Shown: positions 1 to 6,100 of the stretch, in pieces
Position numbering within the stretch: the stretch's first letter is position 1
Layout of the letters: each line of letters begins with the position of its first letter
Assembly (NCBI GenBank): GCA_937915915.1
Contig: CALGGN010000436.1
Coordinates: forward strand, 1 to 13,717
Direction of reading: 5' to 3'
DNA length: 13,717 nucleotides
Source: an uncultured Selenomonas sp.
GTDB lineage: Bacteria; Bacillota; Negativicutes; Selenomonadales; Selenomonadaceae
Position numbers and translations under genes: made by a program
Notes under the pieces: model-generated
Seen by the model: the letters and a program-made list of their open reading frames with translations, nothing else
Database searches by the model: none
What the model was told of the DNA's origin: nothing

Positions 1-54
1 ACTGCCTATTATGTCTGCAAGTGGTTGGACGTGCTTCTCTCGCTCTTGGAGTGA
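1..54 (+). CDS. 3' end of an unidentified plus-strand gene (partial)
   Basis: Frame 1 reads TAYYVCKWLDVLLSLLE and stops at TGA 52-54, about 33 bp before a strong terminator, which is what a real gene end would look like. The AYYVCKWLD string resembles the ends of short phage or small-membrane peptides in Firmicutes. That is only an impression from 17 residues, so no function is assigned. Frame 2 is also open across this stretch, so the reading frame is not proven. Confidence 0.4.
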   Translation, partial: TAYYVCKWLDVLLSLLE

Positions 55-85
55 CCTGCCCCGGCTCTGCTGTGCCGTAAACAGC

Positions 86-123
86 AAAAACCCCGCAGGG
101 ACTCGCTCTCCCTGCGGGGTTTC
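86..123. terminator. Bidirectional intrinsic terminator between convergent genes
   Basis: A 13-bp perfect stem pairs 88-100 (aaaccccgcaggg) with 110-122 (ccctgcggggttt) around a 9-nt loop. On the plus strand it is followed by a T-rich tail (gtttctgtttt). On the minus strand the stem runs into TTTTTGCTGTTT. It sits between the plus-strand gene ending at 54 and the minus-strand operon ending at 200, so it can serve both. Confidence 0.9.
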
Positions 124-199
124 TGTTTTGGACGTTATGCAATCAACGCTCCTTTGCCTACGGGTAGTATAGCACATTCCCGAAGCAGATTCAAGGGTT

Positions 200-463
200 T
201 TATCCTGCCGCCTGCTCTTTCTGCTGTTCCAGATTCTCAAAGTAGACAAACACCTGCAGAGCCTTTTCTTCGGTGTCTATGCCGTATCTCGCCAGCTCCT
301 TCATGCAGTCGCTTCTCTCGATGGCATATTTCTCCAAGGCAAAAATCAGCCAGGATACTGCTGGATTATCCCCAATCATGCGGTCGATCTCGTCGCCGAT
401 CTTCTCATGATTATGATTTGCCTGCTCCCACTCACCGACCAAAAATTTTATTCTAGCGTCCAT
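200..463 (-). CDS. Small hypothetical protein, 87 aa, last gene of the minus operon
   Basis: The ATG at 463 is preceded by GGGAGG (478-473) with 8-nt spacing, and TAA ends at 200. The predicted protein is acidic and mostly helical, with no signal peptide or membrane segment, and contains a motif-like stretch GDEIDRMIGDNPAVSWLIFAL. I do not recognise the family. The start lies inside the end of the upstream 84-aa gene (11-nt overlap, different frame), implying translational coupling. Transcription ends at the terminator at 86-123. It is probably a phage or prophage accessory protein, judged from context only. Confidence 0.75.
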   Translation of the reverse strand: MDARIKFLVGEWEQANHNHEKIGDEIDRMIGDNPAVSWLIFALEKYAIERSDCMKELARYGIDTEEKALQVFVYFENLEQQKEQAAG

Positions 464-707
464 AGATGGAGCCTCCCTTCATCAAGTTCACTGCAATCTC
501 TGCCTCCTGCCGGCTCATGAGCCCAAAGCCTTTCAGTTGCTCATGGAACACCGACTCCGAAAAACGGATGTTCTGCTCGAAATCATTGAGAAGAGCCCGC
601 GTCTCTTCCGGACGTTCCGACAGCTTTGCGATTGCCTTCCGCTTCCTGTCCGTTTCGTCGTTGTAACCGGCGAATACACAAAGTGATGTTTCCATTGCAG
701 CGTTCAT
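453..707 (-). CDS. Small hypothetical protein, 84 aa, middle gene of the minus operon
   Basis: The open frame extends up to a GTG at 746, but that GTG has no ribosome site. The ATG at 707 (MNAAMETSLCVFAGYNDE) begins one base after the stop of a 21-aa upstream ORF (TGA-T-ATG), so coupled re-initiation there is more likely. The product is charged and helical, with a conserved-looking middle RKRKAIAKLSERPEETRALL. No domain is recognised. It overlaps the following 87-aa gene by 11 nt. If the 97-aa form is used instead, the protein gains MTSFSIPRRQVPD at its N-terminus. Confidence 0.7.
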   Translation of the reverse strand: MNAAMETSLCVFAGYNDETDRKRKAIAKLSERPEETRALLNDFEQNIRFSESVFHEQLKGFGLMSRQEAEIAVNLMKGGSIYGR

Positions 708-708
708 A

Positions 709-774
709 TCAGGCACCTGCCTTCTGGGTATGGAAAAACTTGTCACTTGTGTTGTTTTCTGTAATTTCCTTCAT
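709..774 (-). CDS. 21-aa upstream ORF/leader peptide coupled to the 84-aa gene
   Basis: ATG at 774 follows a good ribosome site (AAGGGAG, 9 nt spacing) and encodes MKEITENNTSDKFFHTQKAG plus Ala, then TGA at 711-709. The next gene starts after a single base. Two readings are possible: a genuine leader whose translation delivers ribosomes to the 84-aa gene, or the original N-terminus of that gene separated by a one-base frameshift. The ribosome site belongs clearly to this ORF and not to the 84-aa gene. Confidence 0.55.
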   Translation of the reverse strand: MKEITENNTSDKFFHTQKAGA

Positions 775-791
775 TATGTATCTCTCCCTTA

Positions 792-820
792 TTCACTTTT
801 GATATGGGATGTGATACAAT
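792..820 (+). promoter_or_regulatory. Candidate promoter for a small RNA
   Basis: A -35-like TTCACT (792-797) and -10 TACAAT (815-820) are 17 bp apart, with an extended -10 TG at 812-813. It points into a region with no plus-strand ORF but with two hairpins ending in a terminator, so its product would be a short untranslated RNA starting near 827. Confidence 0.5.
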
Positions 821-826
821 AACACC

Positions 827-895
827 GTGAGGATGTAGGTTGCACCACATCTTTTCCCTGAACGATTCTGCGAAAATCGTTCAGGGCTTTATTTT
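827..895 (+). ncRNA. Candidate ~70-nt two-hairpin small RNA
   Basis: Hairpin 1 pairs GATGT (832-836) with ACATC (847-851) and GGT (838-840) with ACC (844-846), leaving a single bulged A. A pyrimidine-rich single strand CTTTTCCCT follows. Hairpin 2 is a 12-bp perfect terminator stem (856-867/875-886) with a TTTATTTT tail. No plus-strand ORF is present. The RNA lies antisense to the gap between the antirepressor gene and the 774-200 operon. Its CUUUUCCCU segment is nearly complementary to that operon's first ribosome site (AGGGAGAGA, one-base bulge). No known RNA family is recognised. The case rests on the promoter, the structure and the terminator. Confidence 0.45.
856..895 (+). terminator. 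Intrinsic terminator, plus strand
   Basis: The perfect 12-bp stem ccctgaacgatt/aatcgttcaggg has a 7-nt loop and is followed by CTTTATTTTA. On the minus strand the same stem is followed by A-rich sequence, so it should not stop the antirepressor transcript. Confidence 0.75.
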
Positions 896-903
896 ACAAG
901 GCA

Positions 904-1722
904 TTAAGCTCCAACACTCTCTTCCTCGCTGTTCTTCAGGAACAGATTGACAAAATACATTTGCCCTCGTCCTGTGACCTTCGGTGTCTTGTTGACGGAT
1001 GTATGCCCGTCAGAATGATTGATGGCGGTTTCCTTGATCTCAAACAGCTTCATATCCATACTGCGCTGTGTCGGCATGTTGTAGTCCGTTCCCTTACGCT
1101 TGATGAGATAGCCCTTTTCTCGGAGCCATTGGAACAATCTCTTTTCTCCAATCTCAACTCCGTTCTGCTTGAGAATCTTTGCCAGCTCCCCGACCAGTAT
1201 ATTCGTCTTGGCAACGCTCACAGCGTCGGCAAATACCACCTTTGGCCTGTCACCCTCGATTTGAGCCACAAGTGCCTTCCGATGCTGCTCCTCTTCAATC
1301 CACCGTCTGGCACGCTCGATCGGGTCTGCTATCATGTACGAATCTTGGGGCTGAGAGTTTTTCGCCTTCGGATTGAAATAGTTTTCTTCAAGCAAATCGA
1401 ATACATCCCATGCTTTGTCGGTTCCGAGCATTTTACAGTGGCGCGATGCACCTTTCTTTGTCCAAAGATAAATCGTTGAAGCAAACTTGCTCAAAGGCAG
1501 GTCGAAATTTTCGACCTGCCTCTTGAAGCACTTCAGCGAGTCCCCTTCCAGCTTGAAGTAATGAACACCTTCCGTGAACCGGTCCTTGTTGTTGTTGAAG
1601 TTCTGCTTCACTTGTTTTGGTTCGCACCCGTAAGCCTCGGCCACCTGTTCCGTAGTCAATACACGCACATTGTTGTGCTCCACGACCGCCAATGATTTGT
1701 CTCCTACATTAACGATACTCAT
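904..1722 (-). CDS. ant: Phage antirepressor, ORF6N + KilAC domains
   Basis: The 272-aa protein has an N-terminal ORF6N-type DNA-binding region (about 8-108: VLTTEQVAEAYGCEPKQVKQ, then FTEGVHYFKLEGD, and LWTKKGASRHCKML). A C-terminal KilAC antirepressor domain spans about 140-262 (IERARRWIEEEQ, LVGELAKILKQNGVEIGEKR, LFQWLREKGYLI, then GRGQMYFVNLFL). Proteins of this build inactivate phage repressors, tipping a lysogen toward lytic growth. The start ATG at 1722 has an AAGGGG ribosome site 7 nt upstream. It overlaps the upstream RHH gene by four bases (ATGA), so the two are co-translated from the promoter at 1925-1953. The XRE gene diverging on the other side is the likely repressor partner; that pairing is inference. 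Both domains look complete. Confidence 0.9.
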   Translation of the reverse strand: MSIVNVGDKSLAVVEHNNVRVLTTEQVAEAYGCEPKQVKQNFNNNKDRFTEGVHYFKLEGDSLKCFKRQVENFDLPLSKFASTIYLWTKKGASRHCKMLGTDKAWDVFDLLEENYFNPKAKNSQPQDSYMIADPIERARRWIEEEQHRKALVAQIEGDRPKVVFADAVSVAKTNILVGELAKILKQNGVEIGEKRLFQWLREKGYLIKRKGTDYNMPTQRSMDMKLFEIKETAINHSDGHTSVNKTPKVTGRGQMYFVNLFLKNSEEESVGA

Positions 1723-1892
1723 ATGACCGCCCCTTTCTTCTCTTTCAGCTTCTGAAACAACTCCGGCTGCCTCATTGATAGGTCAACGCTGACAAGTTCT
1801 CTGACATATTCCTTGATACTCTGTTTGCTCAATGAACACTGAAACTTCATGATTGCATGAAGCTCGTCAGGAACATCTACCAGTACTTTCAT
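1719..1892 (-). CDS. 57-aa Arc-like ribbon-helix-helix regulator
   Basis: ATG at 1892 is preceded by AAAGGAGG with 7-nt spacing. The 57-aa product begins MKVLVDVPDELHAIMKF, which fits a ribbon-helix-helix fold: beta strand KVLVDVP, helix A DELHAIMKFQCSLSK, helix B QSIKEYVRELVSVDL, then a basic tail. The stop overlaps the antirepressor start (ATATGA). Size, fold and position directly upstream of ant match P22 Arc (53 aa), which autorepresses the arc-ant promoter. That role is inferred here, as the resemblance is structural rather than a recognised sequence match. Confidence 0.75.
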   Translation of the reverse strand: MKVLVDVPDELHAIMKFQCSLSKQSIKEYVRELVSVDLSMRQPELFQKLKEKKGAVI

Positions 1893-1917
1893 TGCAATGC
1901 CTCCTTTGCCTTATTCT

Positions 1918-1948
1918 AGTATATATATTACTAAAATTAAGTATATAT
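1918..1948. promoter_or_regulatory. Candidate operator: two AGTATATAT direct repeats
   Basis: Identical 9-mers agtatatat occur at 1918-1926 and 1940-1948, 22 bp apart (about two helical turns). One covers the -10/start and the other abuts the -35 of the antirepressor promoter. This placement suits cooperative binding by the RHH protein or the XRE repressor. The surrounding DNA is very AT-rich, so chance is not excluded. Confidence 0.45.
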
Positions 1949-1953
1949 GTCAA
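1925..1953 (-). promoter_or_regulatory. Promoter of the RHH-antirepressor operon
   Basis: On the minus strand TTGACA (1953-1948) and TAATAT (1930-1925) are separated by exactly 17 bp, giving a start near 1918 and a short leader before the AAAGGAGG site. Such a strong promoter next to an antirepressor must be kept off in a lysogen, so repressor binding is expected here. Confidence 0.8.
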
Positions 1954-1960
1954 TAATATT

Positions 1961-1976
1961 TTTATTTATTTATTTA
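1961..1976. repeat. (TTTA)4 tetranucleotide repeat upstream of the repressor gene
   Basis: Four perfect TTTA units lie just upstream of a weak -10-like TATCAT (1986-1991) and of the XRE gene's AAGGAGGG ribosome site. Changes in unit number would alter promoter spacing for the repressor gene. The repeat is short, so slippage is possible but unproven. Confidence 0.6.
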
Positions 1977-2009
1977 TTTTTGTGGTATCATAGTAGAAGG
2001 AGGGTTATT

Positions 2010-2444
2010 ATGAGTTTTCAGGAAAACCTAAGAAATATGCGCCAAAAAGCAGGATACACGACCAAGGATTTTTCCTTGATGTTGGGAATCCCTTATACAA
2101 CATACAGAAATTATGAAACAGTGAGTATTCCTCCATTGGATATTCTTGTCAATATAGCGAGTATTCTAGGCGTTTCCACGGACATACTCCTTGGCCATGA
2201 AACAGAATCGTTCGACACGGCAAAGAATATCCTGAAATCCTGCGGCCTTGATATCCTTGTGGACAACGACGGTTCCGTCCACATCAAGGAAGGGGACATT
2301 GATTTCTGCCGGTACGACAATCTCACAGATTTCAAGGAAGCCGTCCTGTCCATGCACAAAGCCTTCAATGGCAGCGAACTGCGGAGAGAGGCTGAGCATA
2401 ACTTCATATTGGCACAAATTGCGAAGGGCAATTTGAAAGGATGA
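2010..2444 (+). CDS. XRE-family (Cro/CI-type) transcriptional repressor, 144 aa
   Basis: The ATG at 2010 lies 5 nt after AAGGAGGG (1997-2004). An in-frame ATG at 1947 has no ribosome site and lies in promoter DNA, so it was rejected. Residues 1-62 form a helix-turn-helix: MSFQENLRNMRQKAGYTTKD, FSLMLGIPYTTYRNYE, PPLDILVNIASILGVSTDIL. The remaining ~80 residues (ILVDNDGSVHIKEGDIDFCR and so on) match nothing I recognise. There is no S24/LexA-type Ser-Lys autoprotease domain, so RecA-driven cleavage is unlikely. It diverges from the RHH-antirepressor operon across a 117-bp AT-rich operator region. The likely role is to hold that operon, or the phage early genes, silent. Confidence 0.88.
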   Translation: MSFQENLRNMRQKAGYTTKDFSLMLGIPYTTYRNYETVSIPPLDILVNIASILGVSTDILLGHETESFDTAKNILKSCGLDILVDNDGSVHIKEGDIDFCRYDNLTDFKEAVLSMHKAFNGSELRREAEHNFILAQIAKGNLKG

Positions 2445-2492
2445 TGATAAGAAAAGCCCCACGGCAAAAATGAAAATTGCAAAAAAGCACCC

Positions 2493-2529
2493 GTAAACTG
2501 TTTACAAGTTGGAACGCAGAATGTAAAAT
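2493..2529 (+). promoter_or_regulatory. Promoter-like pair overlapping a perfect palindrome
   Basis: TTTACA (2501-2506) and TAAAAT (2524-2529) are 17 bp apart. The -35 overlaps the 13-bp inverted repeat GTAAAC-T-GTTTAC (2493-2505). Transcription would run antisense to the 39-aa gene at 2597-2716. The palindrome may be an operator. No product is evident. Confidence 0.3.
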
Positions 2530-2560
2530 AAAAAAGAAGCCGATCTAGCACATCGGCTTC
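2524..2560 (-). terminator. Intrinsic terminator of the 39-aa gene
   Basis: The 9-bp stem gaagccgat (2536-2544)/atcggcttc (2552-2560) has a 7-nt loop. Read on the minus strand it is followed by TTTTTTATTTTA. It lies 37 bp after the stop of the 39-aa gene. Confidence 0.85.
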
Positions 2561-2596
2561 TCCATAAAGGTTTATGGTATTGCTTGTGAGCTTTCC

Positions 2597-2716
2597 TTAT
2601 CTGGAAATCCAGATTCGGAAGGCTCTTTTTCCGTAGTCACGGGCGTAAATCCTGCGCCCGTCCTTGAGTGTCGTCCAAGCGCGGAAGATATAAAATCCGC
2701 CTTTTGCCTTTGCCAT
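2597..2716 (-). CDS. 39-aa basic, aromatic microprotein of unknown function
   Basis: ATG at 2716 follows AGGAGG (2730-2725) with 8-nt spacing, and TAA lies at 2599-2597. The product starts MAKAKGGFYIFRAWTTLKDG and ends KRAFRIWISR. It has 11 Lys/Arg against 2 Asp, plus three Tyr and two Trp, and looks like a small beta-rich nucleic-acid or protein binder. I have an impression of similar small proteins in Firmicutes and their phages but cannot name a family. It has its own perfect-consensus promoter (2803-2831) and its own terminator, so it is a single-gene unit, probably strongly expressed. A longer 80-aa frame over the same DNA lacks a ribosome site and begins within the -10 box, so it was rejected. 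Confidence 0.75.
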   Translation of the reverse strand: MAKAKGGFYIFRAWTTLKDGRRIYARDYGKRAFRIWISR

Positions 2717-2802
2717 CCTGTCCACCTCCTTATTCTTTTGTAGCGTCTCCTTTCCCCGTTAGTATCTATGTGAACAAGGTAGCCTTGGAACTTTCCTTTC
2801 CC

Positions 2803-2831
2803 ATTATAATGCATCTATTCATACTTGTCAA
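2803..2831 (-). promoter_or_regulatory. Perfect-consensus sigma-A promoter of the 39-aa gene
   Basis: TTGACA (2831-2826) and TATAAT (2808-2803) are 17 bp apart on the minus strand. The start is predicted near 2796, giving a leader of about 80 nt before the 39-aa gene. It is back to back with the RHH promoter, with only 18 bp between the two -35 boxes. Confidence 0.88.
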
Positions 2832-2849
2832 CAATTCATATATTGCACC

Positions 2850-2878
2850 TTGCCACACTCCAATATTTGTTATATAAT
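2850..2878 (+). promoter_or_regulatory. Promoter of the 62-aa RHH gene
   Basis: TTGCCA (2850-2855) and TATAAT (2873-2878) are 17 bp apart, followed by AGGAGGGGG and ATG at 2900. The transcript leader would be very short (about 15 nt). The 18-bp gap to the opposing -35 box contains attcatatattgca, a plausible place for one operator to control both promoters. Confidence 0.85.
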
Positions 2879-2899
2879 CTATCGTAGGAGGGGGTTATT

Positions 2900-3088
2900 A
2901 TGAAAAAGAGGTTTACTGTCACTCTAAGTGAGGATGTCGTAAAGCAGGCAAAGAAAAAAGCGATTGACGAGAATACCAATTTTTCTGCTATGGTCGAAAC
3001 GCTTTTGGTCGAACATGTATCCGATGAAAAAGGATATGTGGAAAGAGCGCACACTTCTTCCACAAACAAGGAAGCCATGTATGTCTAA
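2900..3088 (+). CDS. 62-aa ribbon-helix-helix DNA-binding protein
   Basis: ATG at 2900 follows AGGAGGGGG (2886-2894). The first ~45 residues fit an RHH fold: strand KRFTVTLSE, helix A EDVVKQAKKKAIDEN, a short turn, helix B NFSAMVETLLVEHV. A polar tail without structure cues follows. RHH proteins of this size bind DNA as dimers and commonly autoregulate. Here it diverges from the 39-aa gene, with adjoining promoters. It could be an Arc/Mnt-like regulator or the antitoxin half of a pair with the microprotein; neither can be decided from sequence. Confidence 0.8.
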   Translation: MKKRFTVTLSEDVVKQAKKKAIDENTNFSAMVETLLVEHVSDEKGYVERAHTSSTNKEAMYV

Positions 3089-3112
3089 GTCACCTATCTG
3101 TTTGAGATCTGT

Positions 3113-3161
3113 GTAAAAGAAAAAGCCCCACGGAGAGGAAATTCCTCCACCGTGGGGCTTT
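3113..3161 (-). terminator. Strong terminator after the giant gene
   Basis: The 12-bp stem aaagccccacgg (3122-3133)/ccgtggggcttt (3150-3161) is extended by an inner gagga/tcctc hairpin. On the minus strand it is followed by TTCTTTTAC. It begins 4 bp after the TAG of the giant gene, and may also weakly stop the plus-strand RHH transcript. Confidence 0.88.
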
Positions 3162-3164
3162 CTG

Positions 3165-6100
3165 CTACTTTATGATCCTTTCTACCAACCGTATCCTCCT
3201 CTGCTGGATCACGAACTGCCTCCGCTTCCTCTCATCCATCGTGAGATTCGGATTGTTGATCAGATCGCGCTCCTGCTTGCTGAGGACGGACATCTGCTTC
3301 TTCGAGTCTTTCAGCCGCTGCAGGAGAGCCGGGTCAAATCCCTCCGGCCTCTTGTGCGTCATCTTGAACTCGTTTTCGAGCTTTGTCTGCTCGTCCAACA
3401 TCTCATAGTATTTCTGTACACTCTTTGGATTTTTGTATGGTGCATAGGTTAATGCCCTTGTCAATGGCAGTTCAGTGATATTGGTATCCAACTGGCGTGT
3501 CCCCTTGTACATTCCATACCCCAAATCCAACAGTTTCCATGGAGCCATGCCGACACTGCCCGTATATCCTGCAATAACATGGTCTACCTTGCTTGGGGCT
3601 ATTCCAAGCATTTCTCCGACAACCTTTGCCATACCTGTGGTGTATGGTCCATACTGCATTTTTGCAGGGAGTTTTTCCTGATACTGCGGCACGATGTTCC
3701 TGCCGGTGAAGGTAGACCGGTTGAGCGAAGCCTCCAAGAGCGGAAGTATTGCAATCGGAAGGAAATTCGGGAGGGAATCGTAGAGCGGCATGAAATACTC
3801 TGTCCACTTCACACGGTCATGGTTAAACGACTCTGCCATCCCCTTTTCCACAGCGTTGCTGAGAAACCGTACGCCTACATCGGAGCCCTTCGGAATCCGG
3901 ATGATCGTGTCTCCCACTTTGAACACCCAATGCGTTTCCTTCACCCAATCCGGCAGCTCCTTGAACCAGTCATCATCATGGTGCATGAGGAACAGCAGCA
4001 TGGCGGGAAGAATGCTGGACATTGCCAGGCGTACAAAGGCCCTTACTGCCTGCTTCTTATTGCCATTCCTCCAATCCAGCGTCCGGTAGAACTTGTTCAT
4101 GCCCTGGATGCTTGCGTTGGCGAACGGCACCAGCTTGTTCCAGAACGCTCCCGCCCTTCCGTGCCGCGCAAAGTCCATCAGGTCACGGCTTTCAAACGCC
4201 GCTCCAATCAGTGCGTTCATAGCATCCTGCCGCGTCCGTCCCTTGTTGAGCCCCGCCTTCGCCTTCTCATACATAGCGATTCGCGTGGCGTACTCGGAAT
4301 ACTCGCTTGCCTTCTGCAAAGCTTCCAAAATCGCCGGGAAGAACTGCTTGCTTGCCAGCCTCCGCTTCCACGTCTTGCCCAGCTTGTCGATCATCTCCTG
4401 CGTATAATTGCGGTCAAGCGATACCGCGCTGGCCTGTGCCGCGCCGGAGGAAAGCCACTCATAGTAGACATTGTCACGGCGGAATGCGTGCATGAAGCCT
4501 CTGGCCAAGTCCATGGGCGAGATAAAGCCGAACTTGTTGTAGACCGCCGCATCCGCATAGTCGCGGAAGATATTTCGGAAAGCAAACTCCGGGCTTGCCA
4601 TCGTGAAGCACGCCCTCGCCACCGAAGTGATCGCATGGAGGAATTTCAGCACGGCATTGGAATTCCTCCTGTCCATGTTGTTGACGGCCTTCACGATGGA
4701 CGGGTCCGTTTCCAGATACTTCCTCTGCCCGTTCTCGTAGAACGTGATCACCGTCTCCGTGTTCGGACTGTTGTTGTCCACTTCCTCAATCAGCAGCCGG
4801 CCTATCCCGTCGCAGCGTGCGAAGTCTGCCAGAAGGCTCTTCGCCTTGTTCTTCTCCGCCTTCTTCACGAATTCCACCGTATTATGCACGATGGATTCCA
4901 GCGGATTGACGAAATCCCGCATGCTTCCCGCGATCCTCTTCATGCTGTCGCCGAAGTCGATATCCTTGTTTTCCTCGAACACGCGGAAGAGCGGGACATA
5001 ATTCGGCCACGATTGCAAGAGCTCCTGATACCGCTTGTTGCTGATCACGCCGCTGTCCGCGAGGATCGCCGCCGTCGTATTGGAGAAGTGAACCAGAGCC
5101 TTCTGCGCCTGATCGTATTTCTCCCTGCCGTAACGGATATACTTCTCGCAGTTTTCCTCCGTGAATTCCTTCGGTGTCTCATAGATAGAGCCTTCCAGGC
5201 TCTCGATGCGCTTTTCCGCTTCCCTGATTTTGTTCTTGTTGCTCTCGATCCTCCGTTCCAGCCGCCGGAGCTCCGCCATCTCTCCCTGATAGAGCGCCAG
5301 CCGCTCCTTCATTTTCTTTGCTTTCTGCGTATCCTCCTTGACCTGCTCCCGCATGCCCTCCACCTGGTATTCCAGCTTTTCCTGTTCCAGACGGTTCTGC
5401 CGGTTCTTACGGTGCATGTCAAGGATATGCTTTGCAATGCAATAGGTGGCAAAATCATGCTGTTTCTCTTGGTTCTGGAGCGCCCCAATTTCGTCAAGAA
5501 TGGTATGGAGCGTCTTGAACCCATCGAAGTTGATGTTGGGGAAATTGGCTTTCAGTCCGTCAACGGCAGCCTGTCCTACTCCCTCGATCATCGTGATCGC
5601 CCGTCCGTGCGCACCACGCAGCAGCCGGAACGCCGTCATGGGATTCAGGGATGCTTCCAGCTTCTCCCCGGTCTCCTGCTCATACTGCCTGACCATATCC
5701 TCGACCGGCGCCAGCTCCTCCACCAGTTCCTCATAGAGAAGGTCCTTCCTCTCCTTCCATGTGGGGCTCTTTTCCTTCGTCCACTGGACGATTCCCTGCA
5801 TCTGCTCCTGCGTGCTCTTGTCCGCCCACTCCTGGAACTGCTCACGGATGGCCAGCATCCTGTCTGCAAAGTGAGGATGTTCCTGCATGGCCCTGTGGAA
5901 TGTGTCAGCCTCGACAGAAGTGTTGTTCGGCGCACCGGTGAGGATCCATGTGGAGATGTAGTTCCGCATGGCCGCCGTCGTATCCGCCGCCTTTCCGACG
6001 ATGCCGAGTCTTTCTGCCATGAGCCCGCTTGCCATCGGCAGGATATTCTTCCAATCGTAGGCGTGGAGAGAGCGGATCACCTTGTCCTTCTCCTTGTATA

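Noticed and set aside
123..199. Possible attachment site or tRNA remnant between the terminator and the minus operon
   Set aside because: No repeated core elsewhere in the window, no cloverleaf and no integrase gene nearby.
708..746. GTG start giving a 97-aa form of the 84-aa protein
   Set aside because: No ribosome site, and it would overlap the 21-aa ORF that has one. Kept only as an alternative.
961..1479. 172-codon plus-strand ORF
   Set aside because: Lies opposite the antirepressor gene, which has intact ORF6N and KilAC sequence.
1961..1976. TTTA repeats as iterons of a replication origin
   Set aside because: Only four 4-bp units, no initiator gene and no DnaA-box cluster. The position fits a divergent promoter region.
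1947..2009. Upstream ATG extending the XRE repressor by 21 residues
   Set aside because: The extra residues (MSIIFLFIYLFLWYHSRRR) come from the AT-rich promoter and TTTA repeat. The strong ribosome site sits before the ATG at 2010.
2572..2814. 80-codon minus-strand ORF over the microprotein
   Set aside because: Its ATG overlaps the -10 box of the promoter, so it would not be on the transcript. The 39-aa frame has AGGAGG at ideal spacing.
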